A DNA stretch of 64,000 bases from assembly GCA_900323505.1 (NCBI GenBank), contig OOIN01000017.1, positions 744,001-808,000 of the forward strand, written 5' to 3'. This stretch comes from Ustilago trichophora. Taxonomy: Eukaryota > Basidiomycota > Ustilaginomycetes > Ustilaginales > Ustilaginaceae. Below, in pieces: positions 29,559 to 39,109 of the stretch. How positions within the stretch are numbered: the stretch's first letter is position 1; every line of letters starts with the position of its first letter. A program made the position numbers and the translations under genes. The notes under the pieces are model-generated. The model saw nothing but the letters and a program-made list of their open reading frames with translations. It made no database searches and was not told the origin of the DNA.

Positions 29559-29585
29559 GTAACTTACTGCAGCCAAGTAAGTTAC
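29559..29585. repeat. short perfect inverted repeat, 10-bp arms
   Basis: The arms GTAACTTACT and AGTAAGTTAC flank a 7-base spacer, directly after a TACAGTACAGTA word. It could form a hairpin or serve as a dimeric protein site. It is not followed by a T run, so it is not a Pol III terminator. Confidence 0.7.
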
Positions 29586-30968
29586 AGCAGAAAGGAGGAT
29601 CTGCATGTTTCATGCCCGTAAGTTAGCCGTCCTCGTCTCATTTCCTCCCCTTTTCATGCTCTCCACTGTACTGCACTGTACAGATCACACAACAATTCAC
29701 GTTGATCCTTTTGTGAAGATCATTCTCAGACCCTCTGCGCAGGGAATGAGTCGGTTTTCTTCAACACAAGGAATGTTTCCTGTTTCTTCTCGAGCTTCCG
29801 CCGGCGGCACTTTTTTTGTTTTGATTTCGATTTTGATTTGTTCTCTCGCCATGAGCCGAGCATCGACTGCGACTCAAAACAAAGTCCAACTCTCGCTCTC
29901 GTCGTGAACGATGCAAAGAAAAGCGAGACACGGAGAAACAAAAGGGCGGTTCAAGTTGAAATACTGTACAAATCCGAACGCCGAGCCGCATCGTCTTGCC
30001 GCGCTACATATTGTACTTGCTGTGATGACATGCACAAAGCAGATCACTATTTTGCCTAAGTTATCCGCCCGCGCCCATTCCTTTCACCTTTTTCACACTG
30101 GCGTCAAAGCCAGATTTCACAAAACACCGTCTCTCGTCAGAGGGGAAATCATCTCATCACAACAACAATAACAACAACAACAACAAGATCTGGGCGTCAA
30201 ATTCTTCATCTTTTAGCGCCTTTGTTTAATATCAATACTAGACGATCGGTTCGTTTGCATTGTAGACAAAGTTGAGCCCTCGGGTCCAACACAGCTTCAT
30301 GGCTCCAGAGTTGTGTTTATCCATGGTTCAACCGTCGAGCTTGCAGAAAGAGGGAGAGGGTGAACAAAAAAGAGAGAGAGAGATTGAAGATAGAGAAGAA
30401 GAAGGGTGCTCAGACTTGTGCCGCCGGATGATGACAGAGGAGATGGGCAAGGCGAGTGGATCCTTTCCCGCTACGACATGTCTCGGTTGCGCCGAGCAGT
30501 GTTCGTTGGAACGATTTGAGCCGAGGGTAAGTGTGTGTGCGTGTTATGAGGGGGAAGAGGTACGAACGAGCTCTTTGTTGGTTCTAGCAGAAGCCATTTT
30601 GGCGTTCACTCTCCGCCCTTGACCGCTGCTGCTGCTAGTGTGCAGAACCTCGTTTCCTGCTGTTGATGGAAAGAAAGACGTTTGAGGACTCCCGCTCCTC
30701 TTCCATTCTGGTACGGAATAGGTTGGATGTATTGCTCCTTCTCTCTCTCTCTCTCTTGTTCTACCACCATCTTTTATATATCCTCCTCCGGTCCTTGCTT
30801 GCTGGTTTCTCGTTTGGTTTTGATAGTCGTAGCACGCACCCTTTCCGCACCCTTCGCTTGATCGATGCGAGGTGTTTGCCTTTGATCACGATCAAGGTTG
30901 TATAGTCGCGCTTCTATCCATTGACCAAATTCGTCTCCACCGCATCACTACATTTCAGAGTAGGTGCC

Positions 30969-32321
30969 ATGTTCGCCCAAACCTCGTCTTTACGGCCAAG
31001 AGGCCCAATCTCGCTCCTCTCGTCCCTGCTCATCCTCGCCCTCGTCACCCTATCCTTCGCCACCGCCAGCACCTCCGACCTCACCCCACGAGACGCCTTC
31101 ACCTCGGTCCGCGGCACCGTTGGTGACAAATCCCTAACCACCCTCGGCCGGCGCCCCGCGGGTGCCTACGCTCGTTCGCTGCCTGTCACCCCGTCATCCT
31201 CCATCTTCACCTGGTATTCCAAAACTCCCAATGACGAGACCCAAGCCGAATCTGCGTTTATCATCCTTCACGGTGTCAATCGAAACGCTGGAGTCTACTG
31301 GACCATTCTCAACAATGCCTGGGCCAAGGCACGCGATGCCGGCTTAGGATCTGCCTCGGTCAACTCTATCCGCGTTGCACCACTCTTCTTTAGCACGGTG
31401 GAGGATCAAGGTGTTTACCATTCGACCGAGTTGGCTTGGGGAGATAGCAATGCTTGGACTGCCGGAGAGGCTAGTACCCATCCCAAGGGTAGCGGCGTGT
31501 CGTCGTTTGCAGTGTTGGATTCGCTGTTGAACAGGTTCGGCAACAGAGGCGCGTATCCAAAGATGAAATACATCACCTTTGTCGCTCACGGTGGCGGAGC
31601 ACAGATGTTGCAGAGATACGCTGTTATGGGTGCACCCAATCCCGACCCATCCCGTCTTTCCGTAAGATACGTCATCGGAGACCCATCCTCGGAACTTTAC
31701 TTTACTCAAGATCGACCCGTCGGAGTAGATCAATCCAGCTGTCCTCTCTGGAACGACTATCGTTACGGTACCAAAAAGTACTCTGCCAACTATGGCCTCC
31801 TCAACGCTGCCCGAGCACCAGCGCTTTTCAAAGCCTACGCAGCCAAGGAAGTTCGCTACGTCGTCGGCTTGAACGATACCAAGACCGAAAAGGGTGACCA
31901 GACATGCATGGCTCACGCCGTAGGAGGCAACAGACGACGCAATCGAAGTCTAGCTTATTGGAAGTATATCCACTTGCTCTCTGGCACCACCAACCCAGAT
32001 TCGCTAAACAACTTTCCGGGATCATTCCCTGCTCTCGATCCGAAAGATGGCAAGACTTCCCAGAAAAATATCCCGCGTTCAAGCTCAGCAGTGCTGTCCA
32101 AGTTCAGAGGTACCACAATCAGGCATAGCTTGACGGTGGTAGGGGGGGCAGGACACAGTGCGAACAAGGTGTACATGTCGGCGGAAGGGAGAAATGCGCT
32201 CTTTGCTGATCAGGCCAGTTCGGGAAGCGGAACGATCCCTGACTATAGCCAGCAGCTGGTAGGATATACCGCCGATGCTGCAGGAGCAAAGAATTACGAA
32301 GATGGCGGAGAAGACGATTGA
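30969..32321 (+). CDS. secreted alpha/beta-hydrolase-like protein lacking the nucleophile Ser
   Basis: I use the ATG at 30969, which gives 450 residues and a clear signal peptide (hydrophobic core ISLLSSLLILALVTLSFATA, about residues 14-33). The mature part has the alpha/beta-hydrolase pattern: strand and oxyanion region FIILHGVNRNAG, then FVAHGGGAQMLQRYA where related proteins have GHSxGGQ. It next shows a Cys-containing block (DQTCMAHAVGGNRRR) and a final VVGGAGHS with a candidate catalytic His near residue 396. At about residue 208 the nucleophile Ser is replaced by Gly (codon GGT at 31590-31592). I infer a secreted, possibly non-catalytic member of a fungal hydrolase family; I cannot name a substrate. 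An acidic C-terminus (EDGGEDD) ends the protein. An upstream in-frame ATG at 30921 would spoil the signal peptide. Confidence 0.75.
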   Translation: MFAQTSSLRPRGPISLLSSLLILALVTLSFATASTSDLTPRDAFTSVRGTVGDKSLTTLGRRPAGAYARSLPVTPSSSIFTWYSKTPNDETQAESAFIILHGVNRNAGVYWTILNNAWAKARDAGLGSASVNSIRVAPLFFSTVEDQGVYHSTELAWGDSNAWTAGEASTHPKGSGVSSFAVLDSLLNRFGNRGAYPKMKYITFVAHGGGAQMLQRYAVMGAPNPDPSRLSVRYVIGDPSSELYFTQDRPVGVDQSSCPLWNDYRYGTKKYSANYGLLNAARAPALFKAYAAKEVRYVVGLNDTKTEKGDQTCMAHAVGGNRRRNRSLAYWKYIHLLSGTTNPDSLNNFPGSFPALDPKDGKTSQKNIPRSSSAVLSKFRGTTIRHSLTVVGGAGHSANKVYMSAEGRNALFADQASSGSGTIPDYSQQLVGYTADAAGAKNYEDGGEDD

Positions 32322-32832
32322 AAAGAATGGGTTCTCATGGTTATTGGTGATAGAGGGTCATGCTTTGTATGTTATGTTTGGGAATTGTGAGTTTGTCATG
32401 TTTGCACTTGAGCGCCGATTGGTTCGAAATGCGGTGCCTACTGACTTTGACTGATGGTAAGATGTGCGAAGAGGATGTCAATGAAGAACCTCGAGTGTAG
32501 TGAAGTGTGGTATGAAGTGAGTGTCAGAGAGAGAGAAAGAGAGAGAGAGAGAGAGTGTGTGTGTGTGTTTGTGTGGAGGCGAGAAGCGTCGGATTCCGGA
32601 ACTCGAAATTTTTCCGAGCGAGCGGGTAGAATTTGGTCAGCTCTTAAATGGAAGTCCTCCCTTCCCCTTTTCATCGCTATTCTACCTCAACCTCACCATT
32701 CCACATCCCAAAAAATACCCCTTATTCGTCCTTTTGAACATCTCTACCTGACCAGTCAGCGCAAACACTGCAAACACTTGCGACAAAATCAACTCAAACC
32801 CAGTTCCGCCCACACTTTGAAGTATCGCAACT
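32322..32832. promoter_or_regulatory. intergenic upstream of PET100 with GA/GT repeat
   Basis: These 511 bp contain the hydrolase 3'UTR, a compound (GA)n(GT)n tract (32526-32570) and a C/T- and A-rich leader before the PET100 ATG. Confidence 0.55.
32526..32570. repeat. compound (GA)n(GT)n microsatellite
   Basis: Direct GA repeat followed by GT repeat in the region upstream of PET100. Confidence 0.9.
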
Positions 32833-33207
32833 ATGGCCGGTCCCAATCTCGAACTCTTCAAGTTTGGCATGTATCTATTCTTTCCTCTTGCCGTCATGGT
32901 TCACTACGGTGATCCTTCTTTCTATTCTCGGCATGTTTTGCCCATTAGGGATCAATTTTGGCCCAAGGAGGAGAGTCTCTATCGGCCGCCACGCAATTCC
33001 GAGGACTTGAAAACGGCTCTCGACGAGATGAAAGCGAAACGTCTTGCCAAGCGAGAGGCAAGGCTCAGGGAACAAGGAGAGGAAGTGAATGACACATCCG
33101 CATCATCTACATCAACAAGAGTAGCAACATCACCAATGACACAGAAGATGCAAGATTCAAAAATTTCTCAACTGGTCGAGGATCAGAGGTCTCAACGTTT
33201 GGTTTAG
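32833..33207 (+). CDS. PET100: Pet100-like cytochrome c oxidase assembly factor
   Basis: The protein has 124 residues. The first 60 have the Pet100 layout: a short lead (MAGPNLELFKFG), one membrane segment (MYLFFPLAVMVHY), then FYSRHVLPIRDQFWPKEE with the conserved W-P. A Lys/Arg/Glu-rich helix follows (LKTALDEMKAKRLAKREARLRE). In yeast, Pet100 is an inner mitochondrial membrane protein needed for late assembly of complex IV. The tail of about 40 Ser/Thr/Gln-rich residues is an extension not needed for the family call. It is transcribed in the same direction as the upstream hydrolase but with its own promoter region. Confidence 0.85.
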   Translation: MAGPNLELFKFGMYLFFPLAVMVHYGDPSFYSRHVLPIRDQFWPKEESLYRPPRNSEDLKTALDEMKAKRLAKREARLREQGEEVNDTSASSTSTRVATSPMTQKMQDSKISQLVEDQRSQRLV

Positions 33208-33517
33208 GCGTTTGCATGAAAATAAAAGGTTTCACCACTCTGAAAAAGATCTAGATTAGGCTGTTTGAGTGTGTGGTTTGTCAAGTTGCTGGTGAGGGTT
33301 GACGTGACAGCCTGCTCAGAGAGAGAACGGAACTGAGGCTGTCTGACTTGCCTCTACGATGATCCATACAGTACATTCGTCAACAGTCACTCTCGACATG
33401 TCAAAGAGTGAGATGATCAGAATGCAAAGTACGATACCGTACAGCCCATTCAAAAGGTGTCATTACCGGTACGATCCACAACATTATGTTACAAAAAAAA
33501 AACCCACACTTTTCCGA
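33208..33517. other. intergenic, convergent 3' flanks
   Basis: These 310 bp lie between the PET100 and dehydrogenase stops. An A-run occurs at 33492-33501 and one TACAGTA word near 33367. Nothing else was seen. Confidence 0.6.
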
Positions 33518-34510
33518 TCAAGCAAAGTATGAAGCGAGCCTATCCCAGATCTTCTGTCTCACCTGCCTATCTGCAACATTGGGGCTGATATCCAACTTGT
33601 TGAGACTTGGACCCAACAAATTCGCCTTACCCGATTCCAGATACCTCTGACCTTCTGGATTGGCCAAGACGAAAAACGGCAGTTCGGCATATCCACCTGG
33701 ACCAGGTTTACTACCCACCAGCGGACCAAAGATTTTGGCGGCCAAAACGAGCAATGAGCTATGGCCCTGGTTGCCGAGGGCGTTGGTGTTGACGAAACCG
33801 GGGAAGCAGTGGGTAAAAGTCAAATTGGGGTGTTGTTCGGCAAGATGGGTGGAGGCTGCGTCAAGGAGCGAAGATGCTTGGGAGCCCTTTTTGATTAAAC
33901 CGATGGGTCCGGACCACCAAGTGCCGGCGGATTTGGATTTGACAAAGTCAAGATCGTCGACGTCGATAGGTGTTTTCGCACCTTGACCAGGAGCGGCGAC
34001 CATGAGAACTCCTCGTTTGATGGTTCCAGCTTCGACAAGTTGCTTAGCGAGGCCAACACGGGAGAGTACCTGGACGGCGAATTGAGACTCGATACCTTGC
34101 TTGTTGACTTGAATGGCGCCGTGAGGAGGACCACCTTGAGTTTCGATGAGATAGTCCACTCCGGCCTTGCCTGCCTTTGCGCTGATCTGTTGAGCCACTT
34201 TTGAAACTCCAAAAGTGGTGCCGAGGTCGGCTTGGAAGAAGCAATGGTCTGCATCGGAGGAGCAAGAGTTTCCATTGGCTGCTGCACGACGTTGAGCTTC
34301 AGCAGAGGCCTGACGAAGCGTTTCGAGCACCTCGTTGGCTCTAGTCTCGTTGCGACCAACAAGCCAAACAGAAGCTCCAGCAAGTGCAAATCGAAGCGCA
34401 ATACCGGCACCGATGCCCTGTGTACCACCAGAGATGAGAGCGCGCTGACCTGTCACATCGACAGACGCGTTCTTCTTCGAAAGTTCGGAGAAGCTGACCA
34501 TTGTTGCCAA
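33518..34510 (-). CDS. divergent short-chain dehydrogenase/reductase-like protein
   Basis: The protein has 330 residues. A Rossmann fold opens with ALISGGTQGIGAGIALRF and WLVGRNETRA, the classical cofactor site (TGxxxGIG variant), near residues 23-55. Later SDR landmarks are present: the loop near LIETQGGPPHG and the turn after the active site, HCFPGFVNT. The usual catalytic Ser and YxxxK are not visible. The strand that should end in Ser reads VLMVAAPG, and the region that should hold Tyr-Lys reads GPIGLIKKG. It may bind a nucleotide without being a typical oxidoreductase, or use other residues. The substrate is unknown. It is divergent from the tyrosine phosphatase gene. Confidence 0.75.
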   Translation of the reverse strand: MATMVSFSELSKKNASVDVTGQRALISGGTQGIGAGIALRFALAGASVWLVGRNETRANEVLETLRQASAEAQRRAAANGNSCSSDADHCFFQADLGTTFGVSKVAQQISAKAGKAGVDYLIETQGGPPHGAIQVNKQGIESQFAVQVLSRVGLAKQLVEAGTIKRGVLMVAAPGQGAKTPIDVDDLDFVKSKSAGTWWSGPIGLIKKGSQASSLLDAASTHLAEQHPNLTFTHCFPGFVNTNALGNQGHSSLLVLAAKIFGPLVGSKPGPGGYAELPFFVLANPEGQRYLESGKANLLGPSLNKLDISPNVADRQVRQKIWDRLASYFA

Positions 34511-35183
34511 GTCTCACGAGTGGAACTGTCAAGGAGGTTGTTGTGTTGCTCGTTTGAATTGAGATGGTTTGATGTGTTGGACAGAAAGGAAGGAGCCAAG
34601 TCCGACTCGAGAGGGGTTGCTTCTTATGAAGCTCTGGCTCGCTAGCCTAGTGACGCTTGCTTGGTTGGTTGGTTGGTTGGTTGTGTTTTGTGTTTTATGA
34701 AATGGTGATAAGAAGCGAGCAAAGAAGGAACGATGTGTGCTCAGTCCATGCGAAAGACGTGCTTTGATCGTGACACCTTGACACTGTTGTTGCCTACGAT
34801 TCGGCGGTTAAGCAGAGTACAAGTCGAAACGGGAGCAGTTGAGCCAACCGGCTTACAGCAACTTGCAGTGCATTTCGTGTAGAAAAAGTGGAGGCGATGC
34901 ATCCCGATTTCGCGATTCGAATTTGGCGCACGGTCAAAGCTACATTACATCCGATATACGATCTTGCCATACGCCCAATACAATACAGTACAGTACAGTA
35001 CAGTACAGTACACAAGCACGCAACACATCAACAAACCCATCATCGTTGCCTTCTTGATCGAGCACAGCCAACACCTACAACTCAGTCAATTTGACTCGGA
35101 CGACTCGCTTGGTCGGCGATTTATACGGACAATACCTTTTTGTACGACATTTTCTGCTTTGGGTCGTAGAAACATATTTCATC
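34511..35183. promoter_or_regulatory. divergent region with (CAGTA)n repeat
   Basis: This 673 bp region separates the dehydrogenase and phosphatase starts. It contains a TTGG repeat (34661-34681) and five to six tandem CAGTA units (34985-35010), each overlap making a TACAGTA word. Confidence 0.6.
34985..35010. repeat. (CAGTA)n tandem pentamer
   Basis: The run ACAGT ACAGT ACAGT ... lies about 175 bp upstream of the phosphatase start. It is the densest example of the TACAGTA word seen elsewhere in the window. Confidence 0.9.
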
Positions 35184-35827
35184 ATGACTTCATCGTCGAG
35201 TAAAGTCGGTGACAGTGATGAGGAGAAGATCAACGTTCTTTTCTGCTGTTTAGGAAACATTTGTCGTTCTCCCATGGCTTGTAAGTCTTGACGACCGTTT
35301 TCCATCAACTTTCTCTTTCTATCAATGGTTTTGCTTCTTGGACTCACTTTGACCTTTTTTTTCCCCCATCCACTACCTACATGTTGGAAAAAACAGTGGC
35401 GGTCTTCGAACACACTGCAAACACCTCTGGCGTTCGAGATCGATTCGGAATCCTCGACAGCTGCGGAACCGCCGCCTACCACGAAGGTGAAGAACCCGAC
35501 GAAAGAACTACATCCCTCTGTCAACAACGAAATATCCCCATCGACCTCAACAACACCGCCCGTGCAATCCGTTCCCCCGATTACGACAAATTCCACTACA
35601 TTTTCGGTATGGATACCAACAACGTACGCAACCTCCTACGAATGCAACCCAAAGGTTCAAAAGCTCAAGTCAGACTCTTTGGCGATGTAGATGACGCAAA
35701 ACCCATAGCAGACAGCTACTACACCGGTGACTTTGAGGCAACATACAGACAGGTAAAGAGATACTCGGAGGCTTTTTTAAAAGAGTTGGGCCTCACAACA
35801 CCATCTCCAATCAAGGCGAAACAATAA
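35184..35827 (+). CDS. LTP1: low-molecular-weight protein tyrosine phosphatase, two exons
   Basis: The CDS joins 35184-35280 and 35397-35827 and encodes 175 residues. Exon 1 carries the phosphate loop CLGNICRS (C22-x5-R28) after an Asp/Glu-rich lead. Exon 2 supplies the rest, including the SCGTAAYHEGE strand, the IFGMD region and IADSYYTGDFEATYRQV. In that last segment the general-acid Asp is kept, although the usual Asp-Pro is Asp-Ser here. The donor is GTAAGT at 35281 and the acceptor is ACAG ending at 35396. The join is in phase and makes SPMALAVFEH, close to the family's SPMAEAVF. The enzyme removes phosphate from phosphotyrosine in the cytosol; fungal homologues are Ltp1 and Stp1. The exon-1 frame would otherwise stop within four codons of the donor. 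Confidence 0.93.
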
Positions 35828-36148
35828 TCCGCTCATCTTGACTCTACAGTCGAAAGAAATAGAAAAAGACAATACGAATCTCCATTACAGTACAGCAAAG
35901 CAATCGTTTGCTTCAGCGCGTGGGTAAATCAACAAAAGACGAGCAAGCACATTGTTACAACATAAACAAGCGACTTTTGGACGTGTGTGTCGGCCAAAAC
36001 GAAAAGGGGGAAAAAGCTCAAGCCAAAGATGAGCTGGTGAATATAAGATTATGAGAAAGCTACGAAGAAGGGGAAAGGAAAAAAAAAATCTGGAAATCCT
36101 GCTGATCCAAGAAATGAGAGGCGGAAAACAAAAGGCGCTTGCTTGATT
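35828..36148. other. intergenic, convergent 3' flanks
   Basis: These 321 bp lie between the phosphatase and the AT-hook gene. One TACAGTA word lies near 35886 and an A-run at 36080-36088. No gene was seen. Confidence 0.6.
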
Positions 36149-37600
36149 TTAGGCAGCGTTCTTCTTATCACTGGGCAACTTGCCATCGAGCATGTCAAGC
36201 AAATCAACAATGTGCTGATCAAAATCTTGCTGCGTGGCATCGTCCTCAATCATGTTGCCGAATACGCGAAGGCCTTGGATCTTGGAGACCATCTCCTTGT
36301 TCCATGCCAAGGTGAAGCTGCCTTTAGAGCCAGGTTTACGTCCTCTTGGGTCTTTGACGGGGATGGGTGCTTGACCTGCGGCCTGCAGCGCCGCTTGTTG
36401 TGCGGCGGCTTCGGCTTCAGCTGCTCGAGCGGCTTGCATCTCCAGCTTTGTGCGTCGTTTACGCTTGGCCGGGGGAGGGTTCATGGAGGTATCTGTCGCT
36501 GCGACGGGGGGAGGAGGCGCAGCAGCAGCAGCGGCGGCTTCGGCGGCAAGCTCGGCTTTCGACTTGCGACCGCGCTTGCCCTTTGGCCTGATACCAGTGA
36601 CGGGTGCAGGAGAAGGGGCGGCGGCCTTCTTGCCTTTGGCGGCGGTACCGTTGGCCTTGATCATGGTGGCGGATGGGTCAATAAAGCCGGCTTGCTGTTG
36701 TGCTTGATAGCCTGCTTTGGCGTTGGTAGCAGCTGAAGCGGGTGCTGCGGCGGGTGGAGCCGCATTTTGTGCCGCGTTCTTGGGTTTACGTCCACGCTTC
36801 TTGGGCACGTTGGCTGCAGGGGCGGCATTTGGCTGAGCTTGTGCGGCAGCAGCGGGCGCTACGGATGGCGAAGCCGATGGTGCGGCGGTGGCAGCAGCTG
36901 TGGCGGATTGGGATCGAGAGGCTGCCGTGGGAGCGGTGGACGTGTCGCGTGCTGGAGCAGCGACGGCTGAAGATGTTTGGTAGTTGCTCCAGTCCTGCTG
37001 GCCGCTTGCTGAAGAGTAGCTGTTGTCGAAGCGCGACTCTCTTGCACCACCAGCGTTACCGCCCTGGTTGGCAAAGCTGTCGTTGGCGTTGGGGTAGAGC
37101 GACTGACCCGAACGATCGCGATTCGCTGCGTATTCCGAGGGCTGATAGTAGCTGTGCTCGCTTCTGTACGACGTGGTGGGTGGAGGCTGCTGCTGTTGCT
37201 GTTGTGACGGTTGTTGTTGTTGCTGCTGTTGAGCCTGCTGCTGTTGTTGCTGAGGCAAGAGCTGGTTGCCATTGTAGCCGCCAGTAAAGGCTTCGGAGAA
37301 GCTGGCAAACGTGTTGGGACGCGAGTTGGCCGAGGAGGAGGAAGCGGCAGTGCTGGTTTGCTGACTCGGGTAGCCAGATGGGAAATGGGAGCTGGAGCCT
37401 CCTGATGGATAGCCGCCGTATCCACCGACCTCGTCCCTGGAGCCGGATGAAAGCATATTGCCGCTAAAGTAGCTGGCCTGCTGCTGTTGCTGTTGCTGCT
37501 GCTGTTGTTGGGAGGGGGAAGACGCGTAACCGGACTGGGCTTGCATATCCCACGAGGAGAGACCGCCGCGATACTGCTGCTGACCACCTCTACCGTACAT
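36149..37600 (-). CDS. Gln-rich AT-hook nuclear protein
   Basis: The protein has 483 residues. The N-terminal half is Gln/Ser/Gly/Tyr-rich with poly-Q runs, as in intrinsically disordered activation or condensate regions. The C-terminal half has four AT-hook-like basic words: KKRGRKPKN, GKRGRKSKAE, KRKRRTKLE and DPRGRKPGSKG. These separate Ala-rich linkers. AT-hooks bind the minor groove of A/T DNA. The last 70 residues (FTLAWNKEMVSKIQGLRVFGNMIEDDA...) look folded and are probably the conserved part. I do not recognise an orthologue with a known job; a chromatin or transcription role is inferred. The CAG/CAA and GCN repeats behind the Q and A runs are likely to vary in length between strains. 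Confidence 0.75.
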   Translation of the reverse strand: MYGRGGQQQYRGGLSSWDMQAQSGYASSPSQQQQQQQQQQQASYFSGNMLSSGSRDEVGGYGGYPSGGSSSHFPSGYPSQQTSTAASSSSANSRPNTFASFSEAFTGGYNGNQLLPQQQQQQAQQQQQQQPSQQQQQQPPPTTSYRSEHSYYQPSEYAANRDRSGQSLYPNANDSFANQGGNAGGARESRFDNSYSSASGQQDWSNYQTSSAVAAPARDTSTAPTAASRSQSATAAATAAPSASPSVAPAAAAQAQPNAAPAANVPKKRGRKPKNAAQNAAPPAAAPASAATNAKAGYQAQQQAGFIDPSATMIKANGTAAKGKKAAAPSPAPVTGIRPKGKRGRKSKAELAAEAAAAAAAPPPPVAATDTSMNPPPAKRKRRTKLEMQAARAAEAEAAAQQAALQAAGQAPIPVKDPRGRKPGSKGSFTLAWNKEMVSKIQGLRVFGNMIEDDATQQDFDQHIVDLLDMLDGKLPSDKKNAA

Positions 37601-39109
37601 CTTTGCTGGGACGCAAAGCGATGAAAGAGAGAGAGGGAGAATGTGTAACTACACGTTGATATCGACGCGTTTTGGTTGGAAGGTAGAGCGGTTACTGTTC
37701 GACGCGATAAGGTGAACTTGCAAACGCGATGACGTGTTGCGGATGAAAGAAAGAGTACAGAGTCGCGCAGGGGTATGTAAGACAGGATGGTGCGGATGGA
37801 TGTCGAGGATGCTGCGACGACGTGCGCGTTAGATGAATGGATGGAGGGATGGATGGATGGAAGAAGGGCCACGAAGGACGAAGGATGATGGTAGACAAAG
37901 TGACGAGGGGGACGAGAGGCAAAGAGAATAGTGGTGATGGATGCGATCGCGACTTTGCGTGTACAAAGAGAGAGTGTCTGTGCCGCTCTGTGTGGTGCTG
38001 CAGTGTGATTGCAGATGCGCCGTGAAATGCGACGGACAAGAGGACACAGAGAGACAAATCAAACAAGGTCATGCTTTCGTTTCTCTCCTCTTTACGCCCT
38101 CTTTCTCTCTCTCTCTCTTTCTCTTTTCTGTGTCTTTTTCCCTTTCTCTGCCTTCTTTGCTTTCTTTGCTTTCTCTGCTTTGCCTGGTTCCTTGGCCCGA
38201 GAGAGAGAGAGAGAATGTGTGTGTGACCGACGAGCCGACAGCCGCGTCTTTGCTCTTGGGCTTGGGATCAATTTTTTTCTTTAAAAAATTAATTCCGTGC
38301 GCCAAAAAAGAGAGAGAGAGAGAGAGAGAGAGACAGCGCAACGCAATCTCGCTCAAAGTGGGCAACGGCGGCACACACGAAGCGCCCCGACCGACGCGTC
38401 GAGTCTGGGAGACAGAGAGCGGAGCCCATCCAAATCGGCGATCTGACTTGAACATTGCTCTTTCTCCCGATCAGAGAGAGTTTGGACCGATTTCAGCTCT
38501 TCATGACAAATCCGAGAAGATCTGAACGACTAAGCCGTCACATCACGGCAAGCCAGCCTCTAAGAATCTGGAAAGTTCTCTCTCCTCTCGCTCTGGCCGT
38601 CAGACAGGGCCGTGCTTTCCTTTCGCCAGAATTTGAGAGCTTCGCCTCCACCCAAGAAATGCATCCCCAAGACAACCGTTCAGCCTCTAACAGTACTGTA
38701 CTCACCTGTAACGCTGTCTAGACTGATTGCAAAGGCGATGCAGATATCTTTGCGCATACCTGTTTGGACTCGAGCAAGCGACTCAAGACTCGAGATCCAT
38801 GTGAAAAGAAGAGTAGTCAGTGCTAAAAGTGTGGAGTCGGTCAACAGCAAAAATCCATCAATCGGAAGAATCGGCAGTGTGAGCATGTTTTTTTTTTTTG
38901 GTGCAAGTCAAAGAGTGGAAGCCAAGTGAAAGCCGAACATTGATGTGCAGCGTGCGACATCCATTTCAACCTTCACTTCCCACCTTCTTGCACCACTCTT
39001 CTTCCTTTTTACCAGACCTTTCTCATCACCTTCCCCCTTGCAAAGACATCTCCCGGACAGCATCTAGACCAGCCTCGTACGGCTGTGACACCACTTCGAC
39101 TCAGCAGCC
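37601..39109. promoter_or_regulatory. 1.5 kb divergent region AT-hook gene / MDJ1
   Basis: This region contains a GGATG repeat (37838-37861), CT tracts (38101-38126), GA tracts (38199-38213, 38310-38331), a TACTGTA word near 38694 and a T-run at about 38887-38899. A pyrimidine-rich leader precedes the MDJ1 ATG. No gene is supported. Confidence 0.5.

Larger units (their letters stand above)
28540..30968. promoter_or_regulatory. 2.4 kb divergent region dyn1 / secreted hydrolase
   Basis: No gene is supported. The dyn1 promoter side holds a GT microsatellite (28651-28694). Between 29249 and 29970 there is a cluster of TACTGTA/TACAGTA words and a 10-bp inverted repeat (29559-29585). A (CAA)n tract lies at 30160-30186. 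A CT-rich stretch (30739-30757) precedes the hydrolase start. Short ORFs are not convincing. Confidence 0.5.
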
